64,000 bases of DNA from Streptomyces flavofungini (GTDB lineage: Bacteria > Actinomycetota > Actinomycetes > Streptomycetales > Streptomycetaceae). Below the pieces are notes generated by a model. That model did no database searches. It was not told the DNA's origin and saw nothing but the letters and a program-made list of their open reading frames with translations. The translations under genes were made by a program, and so were the position numbers. This document shows, piece after piece, positions 24,550 to 32,719 of this stretch. Location: positions 186,001 to 250,000 of the forward strand of contig NZ_BMVR01000005.1 of the NCBI RefSeq assembly GCF_014650815.1, given 5' to 3'. The number at the start of each line of letters is the position of its first letter. Position 1 is the stretch's first letter.

Positions 24550-26019
24550 TCAGCCCGCCATCCGGTAGCCGAAGTTGCCGCCGGTCGCGGGGCCGCCGAC
24601 CGTGCCCAGGTGGAAGCTGGTGGCGCCTTCGCCGGTGACTCCGGAGGCGCCGGTCGCCAGCTTCCAGACGCGGCCCTTGAAGCCGTCCTCGCCGTTGCCG
24701 CCGACGTACAGCTCCTTGGCGCCGTCCGTGCCCGAGTCGACCAGCGCGACGGAGGCTCCGAAGTGGTCGTCCTTCTCCGAAGTGCTCGGTATGCCACGGG
24801 AGTTCTGCGTGAACGACGTGGCGCCGGTGCCGGTGATGCCCTCGGCGCTGCCGCGCAGCACGGTGATCGCGCCCGAGCCGGTGGCGGCGGCGTCGGAGCC
24901 GGTCTCGTACGAGGCGCCGACGACCAGGTCCGCGTAGCCGTCCTTGTCGGTGTCGCCGACGGCGACGGACGAGCCGAACTTGTCGCCCGCCTCCTCGGCG
25001 CCGGGGACGCCCGCGCTGGCCTGCGTGTACGCGCGCGACTCCGTGGTGGTGCTGACGCCGTTCTTGCCGCCGTACGTCACGTACACCTTGTTCTGGCGGG
25101 GGTAGCCCGTGACGAGGTCCTGGTAGCCGTCCTTGTTCAGGTCGCCGAACGCGGAGGGCAGGGAGTCCTCGTGCAGGTACGGGCCGCCGAACTCGCTGCC
25201 CTTGACCCAGCCGTCGGCGGAGCCCTTCAGCACGAACCCGCCCGGCTTGCCGCTGCCGAGGACGACGCCACCGCTGGCCACGACGTCGTCGATGCCGTCG
25301 CCGGTGAGGTCGCCCACGTACACCGTGCCGATGACGAGCTTGTCCAGCTTGTCCACGGCGCGGTGCCACACCCCGGCCGGCTTGCCCGTGGTGCGGTTCA
25401 GCGGGCCGAGCAGGGCCGTGACGCCGTAGGAGTGGCCGTCGGCGGCGCGGCTCACGAAGTCGTCGACGCCGTCGCCGTTGACGTCACCCACGCCCGCGCC
25501 GCCGCCGAGCAGCTTCGGCGAGGCCGAGGTGTAGTTGCCGGGCGGCAGTTCGGTGCCCTCGCCGGTGATGCCGTCCTTGCTCCCCCACAGCACCATGTTC
25601 TTCTGGAGGTAGTGCACGACCAGGTCGTCGTACCCGTCGCCGTCCAGGTCGCCCGCGGCGCTGACCTCGCGCCACTTGCCGTCCGCGACCGGCTCGCCCG
25701 GCACGCCCGGCGTGGCCTGGCTGAGAATGCCCGCCGTCTCGTACTTCAGGCCCGTCGCCGAGCCGTACGCCACGGTGACGACGCCCGCGCGCTTGATGTC
25801 GCCCACGGTGGCGGTGTGGGCGCCGATGGCGAGGTCCTGGTAACCGTCGCCGTTGAAGTCGGCGTTGGCGTCTGCCGTGTCTCCCTGCTTGGCTGCGGTG
25901 CCCGCCTGCTTGCTTGATGTGTCCGCCGTCGGTGCGGCCAGGGCGGCGGGTGCCAGTCCTGTCGTTCCGACGAGGGCGGCCGCGCAGACGGCGGCCGCGG
26001 TGAGCGCTCTGCGGCGCAT
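24550..26019 (-). CDS. Secreted integrin-like FG-GAP repeat protein
   Basis: A 489-residue exported protein. A Sec signal (MRRRALTAAAVCAAALVGTT, cleavage likely after ALA) is followed by about seven FG-GAP repeats spread along the whole length, each with a Ca2+-loop such as DFNGDGYQDLAIGAHTA, DLDGDGYDDLVVHY, DVNGDGVDDFVSRA, DLNKDGYQDLVTGYP and DTDKDGYADLVVGASY. The count fits a complete seven-bladed propeller like that of integrin alpha chains. GGGGGGA precedes the ATG at 26017-26019. It heads a two-gene operon with the larger FG-GAP protein. Surface binding role inferred; no catalytic residues identified. Confidence 0.87.
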   Translation of the reverse strand: MRRRALTAAAVCAAALVGTTGLAPAALAAPTADTSSKQAGTAAKQGDTADANADFNGDGYQDLAIGAHTATVGDIKRAGVVTVAYGSATGLKYETAGILSQATPGVPGEPVADGKWREVSAAGDLDGDGYDDLVVHYLQKNMVLWGSKDGITGEGTELPPGNYTSASPKLLGGGAGVGDVNGDGVDDFVSRAADGHSYGVTALLGPLNRTTGKPAGVWHRAVDKLDKLVIGTVYVGDLTGDGIDDVVASGGVVLGSGKPGGFVLKGSADGWVKGSEFGGPYLHEDSLPSAFGDLNKDGYQDLVTGYPRQNKVYVTYGGKNGVSTTTESRAYTQASAGVPGAEEAGDKFGSSVAVGDTDKDGYADLVVGASYETGSDAAATGSGAITVLRGSAEGITGTGATSFTQNSRGIPSTSEKDDHFGASVALVDSGTDGAKELYVGGNGEDGFKGRVWKLATGASGVTGEGATSFHLGTVGGPATGGNFGYRMAG

Positions 26020-26131
26020 GTGGTCCCCCCACTTCCCATGGCGGACCGGGCGAACCGGAGGTCCGGATGCCCGGAATAGCCGCCAAAAGATCAAATCCAG
26101 CCAGATGATAAGCGCAGCCGGGCGGGAATGC

Positions 26132-27526
26132 TCACATCCGTTTCCCGTACATCAGGCGCCGCAGCAGTGTCTCGGCCGGGCCGCGCTTTCCTCGTATCTC
26201 CAGGGCGTACGCTCCCGCGACCGTCACCAGCCACACGCCGATGGCGAAGAGCACCATGGTCGCGCTGGTCAGGTGCTCGCCGAGGCCCAGGCCCCAGGCG
26301 GCGAGGAGCGGGGCGAAGAGGAGGGAGTGGGTGAGGTAGCAGGAGAGGGAGCGCTTGCCGACCGCTGAGATCGCTGTGATGGCTTTGGTGGTCGCGCCAG
26401 TCGCGCCAGTCGCGCCAGTCGCGCCAGTCGCGCCAGTCGCGCCAGTCGCGCCAGCCGTGGCAGCCGTGGCAGCCGTGGCCGTTGTGGTCGCCCTGACCGA
26501 CTTCTCCCCCCGCTGCCGCTGCTGCCGCCGTGTCCACCAGTGGACGAACAGGGCCACCAGCGCCACGTACCCGAGACCCGCCGCGTTGCCCGTGACGTCC
26601 CGCAGCGCCATCAGCGCGCCCGTCTCGCTCTCCGCGTCCGCCGGTACGTCCAGCGCGCCGACGTGTGCGAGTGCCGCGGGCAGCGCTCCCAGCCAGCCGA
26701 CCGTGATCCCCACTATCGCCGTGCCCCGCAGCAGCCTCAGGTGCTTGCCCGGCTCCTCCAGGATGCGGCGCCGTGCCGCCCAGAAGCCCAGCAGGAAGAT
26801 CACGCCGCCGCCCGTCACCAGCACGAGCGGTGCGGCCACTCCCATCAGGAACAGGCTGGTCGTCATGCGCGTGCCCGCCGCCGCGAACCAGCTCTCCTCG
26901 TCCGCCCCGTACGCCTCGCTGCCCGGGTCGGCCCCCGCGTCCCCCAGCGAGCCCAACTCGCCCTGGAACGCCGCCGTCACGACAGACTCCATCGTCAGCA
27001 CGACCAGCGCCGTCGCGAATATCCAGATCCACCACTTCAGCGCCCGGTCCCCGCGCCGCAGGAACAGCCAGCCGAGGACCAGGCTCACCAGCCCGTAGTA
27101 CCCGACGATGTCGCCCGCCATCAGCAACGCCGCGTGCGCGAACCCTATGACCACCATGCACAGGCTCCGCTTGCGCAATAGCGCGGCCGCCTTCCGCCCG
27201 GACGTGCCGCTCGCCGTCTGGCGCAGGTACAGCTGCATCATTCCGTAGCCGAACAGGAACGCGAACAGCGGATAGATCCGGAGGTCCAGGCCCACGATCA
27301 TCGCGAACTGCACCGTGTGGTCCAGCCAGCCCCCGTTCACCGGCTGCCACCCCGACGGCCCGTACTCCGAATTCCACAGGTGGAACGCGGTGTTCGACAT
27401 CGCGATGAACAGGAGCATCAGGCCCCGGGCCAGGTCTGGGGCGAGGGCTCGCTCGGTTGCGCGGACCCCTGTCGGGCGGGGGGCCACTGGTCGGGGTGCC
27501 TCGGCGGCAGCGGTGTCGGACGTCAT
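26132..27526 (-). CDS. DUF418 membrane protein
   Basis: A 464-residue integral membrane protein with about 10 helices: DLARGLMLLFIAMSNTAFHL near the N-terminus, IYPLFAFLFGYGMMQLYLRQ, and a C-terminal DUF418 region (VGKRSLSCYLTHSLLFAPLL, GPAETLLRRLMYGKRM with the conserved G-P-x-E-x-L-x-R). Function of the family is unknown; related proteins are acyltransferase-like. A loop before the DUF418 domain contains seven in-frame copies of Gly-Ala-Thr made by a 9-bp DNA repeat, preceded by an Ala/Thr-rich stretch. Divergence in this loop should not affect the fold. Confidence 0.85.
   Translation of the reverse strand: MTSDTAAAEAPRPVAPRPTGVRATERALAPDLARGLMLLFIAMSNTAFHLWNSEYGPSGWQPVNGGWLDHTVQFAMIVGLDLRIYPLFAFLFGYGMMQLYLRQTASGTSGRKAAALLRKRSLCMVVIGFAHAALLMAGDIVGYYGLVSLVLGWLFLRRGDRALKWWIWIFATALVVLTMESVVTAAFQGELGSLGDAGADPGSEAYGADEESWFAAAGTRMTTSLFLMGVAAPLVLVTGGGVIFLLGFWAARRRILEEPGKHLRLLRGTAIVGITVGWLGALPAALAHVGALDVPADAESETGALMALRDVTGNAAGLGYVALVALFVHWWTRRQQRQRGEKSVRATTTATAATAATAGATGATGATGATGATGATGATTKAITAISAVGKRSLSCYLTHSLLFAPLLAAWGLGLGEHLTSATMVLFAIGVWLVTVAGAYALEIRGKRGPAETLLRRLMYGKRM
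26391..26453. repeat. Seven perfect 9-bp repeats, in frame
   Basis: GTCGCGCCA is repeated exactly seven times (26391-26453) within the DUF418 gene and reads Gly-Ala-Thr on the coding strand. A related 9-bp unit GCCGTGGCA follows. Because the unit is a multiple of three, slippage changes loop length without breaking the frame. Confidence 0.95.
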
Positions 27527-27572
27527 GCTTCGACGCTATGAGCGCCGCTCCGGCCGAGCATCAGCCGATCGG

Positions 27573-27827
27573 CTACGCGCGGCTACCCAAAGGTGAGTGT
27601 GCGGCGAGGAAGGCGGTCCAGGTGGCGGGGTGGAGGTGGAGGATCGGACCGGTTGGGTTCTTGGAGTCGCGTATGTGGATCTTGGCGGTTGCTCTGGCCA
27701 CCTCCACACACTCGCCGCCCTGTTCGCTGCTGTAGGAAGACTTGGCCCAGCTGAGGGCCACCTCCAAGCACTCTCCCCCTTGGCTGCCGCTGTAGCTGCT
27801 CTTGAACCAGTTCAGGTCTGTGCTCAT
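27573..27827 (-). CDS. DUF397 protein with duplicated N-terminal half
   Basis: An 84-residue DUF397 protein. The usual family motif (W-x-K-S-S-Y-S-x-x-x-G-G-x-C-x-E-V-A) is present twice, as WFKSSYSGSQGGECLEVAL and WAKSSYSSEQGGECVEVAR, followed by one C-terminal HIRDSKNPTGPILHLHPATW. DUF397 proteins are small partners of DUF5753-type HTH regulators in Streptomyces (Bld/WhiJ-like systems), which fits the gene immediately upstream, whose stop it overlaps by four bases. It is 15 residues longer than the second copy at 31093-31302, because of the internal duplication. Confidence 0.9.
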   Translation of the reverse strand: MSTDLNWFKSSYSGSQGGECLEVALSWAKSSYSSEQGGECVEVARATAKIHIRDSKNPTGPILHLHPATWTAFLAAHSPLGSRA

Positions 27828-28636
27828 AGGGCCTTTGCCACCTGCTCGATGAATTTGGCGGACTCTTCGGGGCTGAGAGCCTGAGCTCGCAGAATGCCAT
27901 AGCGTGCGAACAAGTTGCCGAGCTCAGGGTGTTCGCTGACGAAGTACCCGCCACTCGGTCCCTCGACGTATGCGAGCTGGTTGCGCTCGGCGGTCTCCAG
28001 AAGAATCATCGGCCCGTCCAGCCCGGCGTGTTCCTGCCGTTTGTGCGGCATCACCTGGATCTCGACATTGCGCCTGCGGCTGACACCCAACAGATTCTCC
28101 AACTGCCCTTTGAGGGCCTGTCGGCCGCCGAGTGGCCGGGTGAGCGTGATCTCCTCCAGCACGAAACCGACGATCGGTGCGGGCTTGCGCCACAGAACCT
28201 GCTGACGCTCCAGCCGAGCCGCGACACGCGCTTCGATCTCGTCGTCCTCCAACGGCGGGCAGTGGGTGCCGAAGATCGCACGCGCGTAGTCCTCCGTCTG
28301 GAGAAGCCCCGAGATCACGTGGTTGGCGTACATGTAGATGCCGACGGCCTTCGCCTCCTCGTCGGCGTATTCCGCGAACCAGGCGGGGAAACGGCTGGCC
28401 CTCAGGCTCACGCCCGCAGCCAAAAGTGCACCGTGTGCACCCAGGACGTCGTCCGCGATCTCCACGAACTGCCCTTTCGGCGGCCGCTCGCCCCGCTCCA
28501 CCATGGCCACTTGGGACTTGGAGTACTTCACGTACGCCCCGAGGCCGTCCTGCGTCATCCCGGCCCGCTCGCGGAAGAAGCGCAGCAACGCGCCGAACAT
28601 CTTGAGGTTCCCCGAACCTCGTTCACCGGAGTGCAC
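27824..28636 (-). CDS. XRE-type regulator with DUF5753 domain, copy A
   Basis: A 270-residue regulator. An N-terminal helix-turn-helix (RFFRERAGMTQDGLGAYVKY, SKSQVAMVERGERPPKG) is followed by the DUF5753 domain (ANHVISGLLQTEDYARAIFG, DDEIEARVAARLERQQVLWR, VEIQVMPHKRQEHAGLDGPM). These WhiJ-like proteins work with DUF397 partners in developmental or antibiotic control. GTG 28634-28636 is the start because GGGGAGGA lies just upstream. Paralogue of the gene at 31299-32108, with very similar promoter DNA. Two GTGCAC sites near its start may be operators. Confidence 0.9.
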   Translation of the reverse strand: MHSGERGSGNLKMFGALLRFFRERAGMTQDGLGAYVKYSKSQVAMVERGERPPKGQFVEIADDVLGAHGALLAAGVSLRASRFPAWFAEYADEEAKAVGIYMYANHVISGLLQTEDYARAIFGTHCPPLEDDEIEARVAARLERQQVLWRKPAPIVGFVLEEITLTRPLGGRQALKGQLENLLGVSRRRNVEIQVMPHKRQEHAGLDGPMILLETAERNQLAYVEGPSGGYFVSEHPELGNLFARYGILRAQALSPEESAKFIEQVAKAL

Positions 28637-28760
28637 AGCGTCCTCCCCAGGTGCACAACATCGCACGGCCTTCACCAGGCCCTGGTCACAGTATGTGAGC
28701 GCCCGTAAGCATTTGCCCCATGAACCCTGAAAATCCCCACCGGCATGCACTTCGACACCG
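28630..28760. repeat. Direct duplicate, copy A (second copy at about 32101-32270)
   Basis: The promoter and start region of HTH copy A is almost the same as that of copy B: GTGCACAGCGTCCTCCCCAG, CCTTCACCAGGCCCTGGTCA and CACAGTATGTGAGCG are shared, in the same order and orientation. A second pair of identical stretches of about 80 bp lies in the 3' ends of the DUF397 genes (27599-27678 and 31121-31200). The whole HTH-DUF397 module has thus been duplicated in direct orientation about 3.5 kb apart. Confidence 0.9.
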
Positions 28761-28775
28761 TGCGCATTCTTCACG
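28720..28775 (+). pseudogene. Remnant of the small divergent gene, copy A
   Basis: ATG at 28720 starts MNPENP, matching MNLENP at the start of the copy-B gene (32192). Then about 50 bp present in copy B are missing, and the frame resumes as TGMHFDTVRI, corresponding to TGIHFDAIRI in copy B, before similarity ends near 28775. The piece is too short and out of frame to make a protein. Confidence 0.6.
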
Positions 28776-28907
28776 GCAAGTTCATGACCTGCGCATCAAT
28801 CACATGTTTATCGCATGCCGCGAGTCTCTTCCCTGCACGCACGGGGGACGCACAGACCCCTCACGTGAGTCCTGCACCACGAAAGCCAGGAACTCGAAGG
28901 AGAGCAT

Positions 28908-30053
28908 GTGCAGTTAGACAGACCGTTCCCTTCCCGCGTCACCAAGCGTCATCGCACCGGCGGAAAGTCCGCCTTCATCGCAGCGGCGCTCCTCACCGGT
29001 ACCCTCGCCGCGAGTACGACCACTTCGGCCGTCGCCGACGAGAATCCGGCGCCGCTCACTGACCCCACACGGGCGGCAGAGTTGGCGTCGCAGCTCGGTG
29101 ACGACCGGACCGGAGGCACGTACTACAAGGACGGGCACCTCGTTGTCGCGGTCACCGACTCGGCCGCCGCGCGAACCATCCGGGATGCGGGTGGCGTTCC
29201 TAGGCTCGTGCTCCGTAGTGCAGCCGAACTCGCCTCCATCCAGGGCGAGCTCGATGAGTTGGCGGGAATTCCCAACACGGCCTGGGGTGTCGAGGCGAGC
29301 ACCAACCAGGTGTCTGTCGAAATCTTCGACGGTGTCTCTGTCGCCGACCGGGCCCGCATCGAACAGGTCGCGGAGGCGCACCCCGGTGCAGTGCGCATCG
29401 ACAGGCTCAACGGCAAGATGGAGACCGCCACCACCCTCCGCGGCGCCAATGGGATCACCTCCAACGGCTCTATTTGCAGTGCCGCGTTCAATACCAAGAA
29501 CTCATCGGGGAAGGTGTACACGCTCACGGCTGGGCACTGCGTACCTGGTACCGGTAACGTTTGGCGCGTCGACCACGACAACACCCGCATCGGCACGCAG
29601 ACCGCGTACAGGGCCAAGGGCGGCGATGCCAATCGCGGAGCCGACTGGGCGACCATCAAGAAGGACAACGCGAATCTCACCACACATGGGACCGTCAGGT
29701 ACTGGGGTGGCGTCTACAAGCAGATCGACAACTCCCGGTTCGCGGCTGAGAACGAAGACGCGGACCGGACCGGCCGCACCAGTCAGGACAAGGTCGGCCA
29801 CATAACCAAGACCAGTGTCACCGTCACTTACGACGACGGAACCACGATGTACAACATGTACGAGTCCAGCCACTGCGCCAAGCGTGGCGACAGCGGAGGC
29901 CCTCTCCTGCACGGCAAGACCGCCTTGGGCATCGTTTCCGGTGGCAACTACGTCGACGAGCCCTGTGGGGACTCCGACGGGCAGGACGATCGCCGCACCA
30001 TCTCCACGAAGGTGCAACTGGTGTTGAACGAGCGCGGCCTCCACGTCTACTGA
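28908..30053 (+). CDS. Secreted S1 family serine protease (streptogrisin-like)
   Basis: A 381-residue exported protease. A long signal region (basic to about residue 20, then FIAAALLTGTLAASTTTSAV) precedes a pro-region of about 140 residues and a chymotrypsin-fold mature domain. The triad is visible: His210 in TAGHC, Asp246 in RGADWATI and Ser329 in KRGDSGGP, with Cys pairs around the His and Ser loops. This resembles streptogrisins and alpha-lytic-type enzymes. GTG 28908 has GAAGGAGAG upstream. Its codon use is less GC3-biased than the core genes around, hinting at recent acquisition. A lipoprotein gene follows after about 100 bp. Confidence 0.9.
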   Translation: MQLDRPFPSRVTKRHRTGGKSAFIAAALLTGTLAASTTTSAVADENPAPLTDPTRAAELASQLGDDRTGGTYYKDGHLVVAVTDSAAARTIRDAGGVPRLVLRSAAELASIQGELDELAGIPNTAWGVEASTNQVSVEIFDGVSVADRARIEQVAEAHPGAVRIDRLNGKMETATTLRGANGITSNGSICSAAFNTKNSSGKVYTLTAGHCVPGTGNVWRVDHDNTRIGTQTAYRAKGGDANRGADWATIKKDNANLTTHGTVRYWGGVYKQIDNSRFAAENEDADRTGRTSQDKVGHITKTSVTVTYDDGTTMYNMYESSHCAKRGDSGGPLLHGKTALGIVSGGNYVDEPCGDSDGQDDRRTISTKVQLVLNERGLHVY

Positions 30054-30155
30054 GGCCTTTCCTCCACTGCTGTCGCAGCCGGTGAACCTATCCAGGGCCA
30101 ACTACGTCCGAGGGGTGGCACCGTCGTCGAACCGTCGTTGTTCCCGGAGGTCGAA

Positions 30156-31052
30156 ATGCTTATCAGGGCGTCGCGCACCACTGGCCTGCTTGCCTTGGTG
30201 GTCTGGTCCGTCACTGTGGCGGGCACCCTCTCCGGTTGCGGCAGCGAGAAGAAGGAGGGGACCGACGGCGGGACGCACGTCGGGGACCGTGCCCGGCAGG
30301 TCGCCGCGGCCTGGGACGGGTCGAAAGCCGCCGGGGCGTGGCGGCACGGCTACTACCCCATGGGGGAGGCAGTCCAACTGCCGAAGGGCGGCCTGCGCGG
30401 CCGAGCCGATCAGCTGGCCTATCGAAACGAGACCTTCGTTCTGCGAGGCGAGTTGCCTGCCACGGCGCCGAGGGGCGGTCGGGTGACTTGGGCGAACGGC
30501 CGTTCGCTCACACGTCCTTTGGCGGAGGCGGACAAGGCGTACAAAGCTCTGGCTCGCGCCCGCGTCGACGGGCCACACCTCACCGTGACCGGGGCGAAAC
30601 TGGGCCAAATGACCCTGCCAACCAGCCGTGGGCCGGCGAAGGTCCCTGCCTGGCTCTTCACCCTGGAAGGCTATGCCGCCCCTCTCAAGAGGGCCGCCGC
30701 CATCCCGTCGAAACTTCCCACGCCGCCGGTCAAACCAGCCCGTGACCTCCCTGGCAGCCCGCTCGACCAACTGCTCCAGATCGCAGCAGACGGCCGCACG
30801 GTGACTGTGATCGCCCTTCATGGCGCCTGCGACGACGGGCCCCAGGTGGATGTGCTGGAAACGCGCGGCAGCGTAGTGCTGTCGGCTTCCGTCAAGAACC
30901 CGGACGACGGCGACTGCACCAAGCAGGCGAAGAAGAGGCGGGTGACGGTACATCTGGACCACCCCGTAGGCGACCGCGTCCTGCTCGATGCGCACATGGG
31001 CCGACCGTTGTCGTACGGGCAGCCGCAGGGGCCTTCGCCCAGTTGGAGCTGA
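30156..31052 (+). CDS. Lipoprotein of unknown function
   Basis: A 298-residue exported lipoprotein: MLIRASRTTGLLALVVWSVT then lipobox LSGC with Cys28. The mature part shows mixed alpha/beta character with no motif I recognise (NGRSLTRPLAEADKAYKAL, VDGPHLTVTGAKLGQ, RRVTVHLDHPVGDRVLLDAH). Two Cys pairs may form disulfides. The ATG at 30156 follows CGGAGG by five bases. It lies directly behind the S1 protease on the same strand and may share its transcript. Membrane-anchored on the outer face. Similar orphan lipoproteins are common in Streptomyces accessory regions. Confidence 0.72.
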   Translation: MLIRASRTTGLLALVVWSVTVAGTLSGCGSEKKEGTDGGTHVGDRARQVAAAWDGSKAAGAWRHGYYPMGEAVQLPKGGLRGRADQLAYRNETFVLRGELPATAPRGGRVTWANGRSLTRPLAEADKAYKALARARVDGPHLTVTGAKLGQMTLPTSRGPAKVPAWLFTLEGYAAPLKRAAAIPSKLPTPPVKPARDLPGSPLDQLLQIAADGRTVTVIALHGACDDGPQVDVLETRGSVVLSASVKNPDDGDCTKQAKKRRVTVHLDHPVGDRVLLDAHMGRPLSYGQPQGPSPSWS

Positions 31053-31092
31053 CCGTTTCGAGGGATGGCCGACCCGAACATCAGCCCATTGG

Positions 31093-31302
31093 CTACGTAC
31101 GGCTACCCAGAGGTGGCTGTGCGGCGAGGAAGGCGGTCCAGGTGGCGGGGTGGAGGTGGAGGATCGGACCGGTTGGGTTCTTGGAGTCGCGTATGTGGAC
31201 GGCCTCGGCGGTTCCGTCTGGGGTGGGGCTGGGGGCCATCTCCAGGCATTCGCCATCGTCGCCGCTGTAGGAGGACTTGGTCCAGGAGGGGCCCTCGCTC
31301 AT
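31093..31302 (-). CDS. DUF397 protein, copy B
   Basis: A 69-residue DUF397 protein: WTKSSYSGDDGECLEMAPSP then AVHIRDSKNPTGPILHLHPA. The C-terminal half is identical at DNA level over about 80 bp to copy A (27573-27827), while the N-terminal half has the normal single motif. It overlaps the HTH copy B stop by four bases (ATGA). Probably acts as the small partner of that regulator. Confidence 0.9.
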   Translation of the reverse strand: MSEGPSWTKSSYSGDDGECLEMAPSPTPDGTAEAVHIRDSKNPTGPILHLHPATWTAFLAAQPPLGSRT

Positions 31303-32108
31303 AGCTCCCGTGCCGCCTTTTCGATCAGCTTCGCCGAATTCTCGGGGGCCAGTGCCTGTGCCCGCAGAATGCCATACTTGCCCATCAGGTTGCCCAAGTC
31401 AGGTTGCTCGCTTACGAAGTAGCCACCCTTGTGACCCTCGATGTACGCCACCTGAGAGCGCTCAGCAGTCTCCAGCAGGATCATCGGCCCCATGAGCGAT
31501 GCGTGGGTCTCCCTGTTGTGAGGCATGACCTGGATCTGAACGTGGCGGAGCCGTCCGATATCGAGCATGTGGTGCAGCTGCTCCTTGAGGACCGGTTCAC
31601 CACCGAGCGGCCGGGTCAGGGCGCTCTGTTCGACGATGAAGCTGAGGACCGGTAGGGGCTTTCGCTGGAAGAGCTGCCGACGCGCGAGTCGCGCAGCTAC
31701 GCGAGCCTCGATCTCATCATCGTCGAGCGCAGGACAGTAGTTGCAGTTGTAGACCGCACGCGCGTACGCCTCGGTCTGAAGCAGTCCGGGGATCACATGG
31801 TTCTGGTACGAGAGGATCGACACGGCCTTCTGCTCCTCGGCCAGGTAATCCTCGGTCCACGGCCGAAGGCCGTTGTTCTTGAACTCCTTCTCCGCCAGAA
31901 GCAAAAGTGCACCTTGTGCACTCAACACGTCGTCCGCGATGACGACCAGTTGCCCCTTGGGCGGGCGCTCTCCTCGCTCCACCATCGCCACTTGCGACTT
32001 GGAGTATTTGACGTGGTTGCCAAGCCTCTCTTGCGTCAGCCCGGCCCGCTCGCGGAAGAACCTCAGCATCACGCCGAATGACTCCGAGCCCCGCTCGGTG
32101 GAGTGCAC
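31299..32108 (-). CDS. XRE-type regulator with DUF5753 domain, copy B
   Basis: A 269-residue paralogue of the regulator at 27824-28636. HTH: RFFRERAGLTQERLGNHVKY and SKSQVAMVERGERPPKG; DUF5753: YQNHVIPGLLQTEAYARAVY, DDEIEARVAARLARRQLFQR and VQIQVMPHNRETHASLMGPM. The HTH and the C-terminal end are nearly the same in both copies; the ligand-like middle region differs most (AEKEFKNNGLRPWTEDYLAE here), so the two may sense or bind different partners. GTG 32106-32108 with GGGGAGGA upstream matches copy A. Confidence 0.9.
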   Translation of the reverse strand: MHSTERGSESFGVMLRFFRERAGLTQERLGNHVKYSKSQVAMVERGERPPKGQLVVIADDVLSAQGALLLLAEKEFKNNGLRPWTEDYLAEEQKAVSILSYQNHVIPGLLQTEAYARAVYNCNYCPALDDDEIEARVAARLARRQLFQRKPLPVLSFIVEQSALTRPLGGEPVLKEQLHHMLDIGRLRHVQIQVMPHNRETHASLMGPMILLETAERSQVAYIEGHKGGYFVSEQPDLGNLMGKYGILRAQALAPENSAKLIEKAAREL

Positions 32109-32191
32109 AGCGTCCTCCCCAGGTGCACAGCACAGCACAGCCTTCACCAGGCCCTGGTCACAGTATGTGAGCGACCGTAAGCATGTGCTCC

Positions 32192-32612
32192 ATGAACCTG
32201 GAAAATCCCCCCCGCCCTCATCCACCCCTGGATTCCGATCCACGGCCACGCCCTGCGCCACACCGGCATCCACTTCGACGCGATCCGGATCCCCGGCGCG
32301 CTGGGCGACCAAGTCGCGTACGAACTCATCCAGTTCACCGACTTCAGCGCGGGCCCGATCATCCGCGAGGCGGCAGGCGCCCGGAACATGTACTTCGTCC
32401 TCCGCGCGGGCACGGCCGCCCTGCACGTCTGGCGCGGTGGGGTCCGGGCCCTGGGCCGCGACGGCCGGGGCGTCGCCTTCATCGGCGTACCCGCCCTGGA
32501 CGGCAACACCTTCCCGCTCGACTGGCGCTCGCTGCCGACCTGGGAAGCGCCGTTCGTGGAGGGGGAGTTGCTGCGACAAATGGTGGAGCGGGTCTTGACT
32601 ACGGTACGGTGA
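32192..32612 (+). pseudogene. Small conserved gene next to HTH copy B, frameshifted at a C7 tract
   Basis: From ATG 32192 the frame reads MNLENPP and then runs out of phase at seven consecutive C (32207-32213). With six C it would read on into a good coding frame: ALIHPWIPIHGHALRHTGIH, RIPGALGDQVAYELIQFTDF, REAAGARNMYFVLRAGTAAL, FIGVPALDGNTFPLDW, ending at 32612, about 139 residues. Homologous small genes are often found divergent from DUF5753/DUF397 modules in Streptomyces; their function is unknown to me. The shift may be a real mutation, a slippage switch or a sequencing error. Confidence 0.7.
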
Positions 32613-32719
32613 CCGCGCAATCACGCTCTGTGCGGTTGCGCGCATGGAGCGGTCCTCGGAGGTGCTAGCAACACCACCCGAGGACCTACACCCACCGAGT
32701 GGAATAGAGGTCCACCGGG

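Noticed and set aside
28908..30053. S1 protease as effector of the NLR-like pair
   Set aside because: It has a signal peptide and pro-region, so it works outside the cell, and it lacks the RHIM-like motif.
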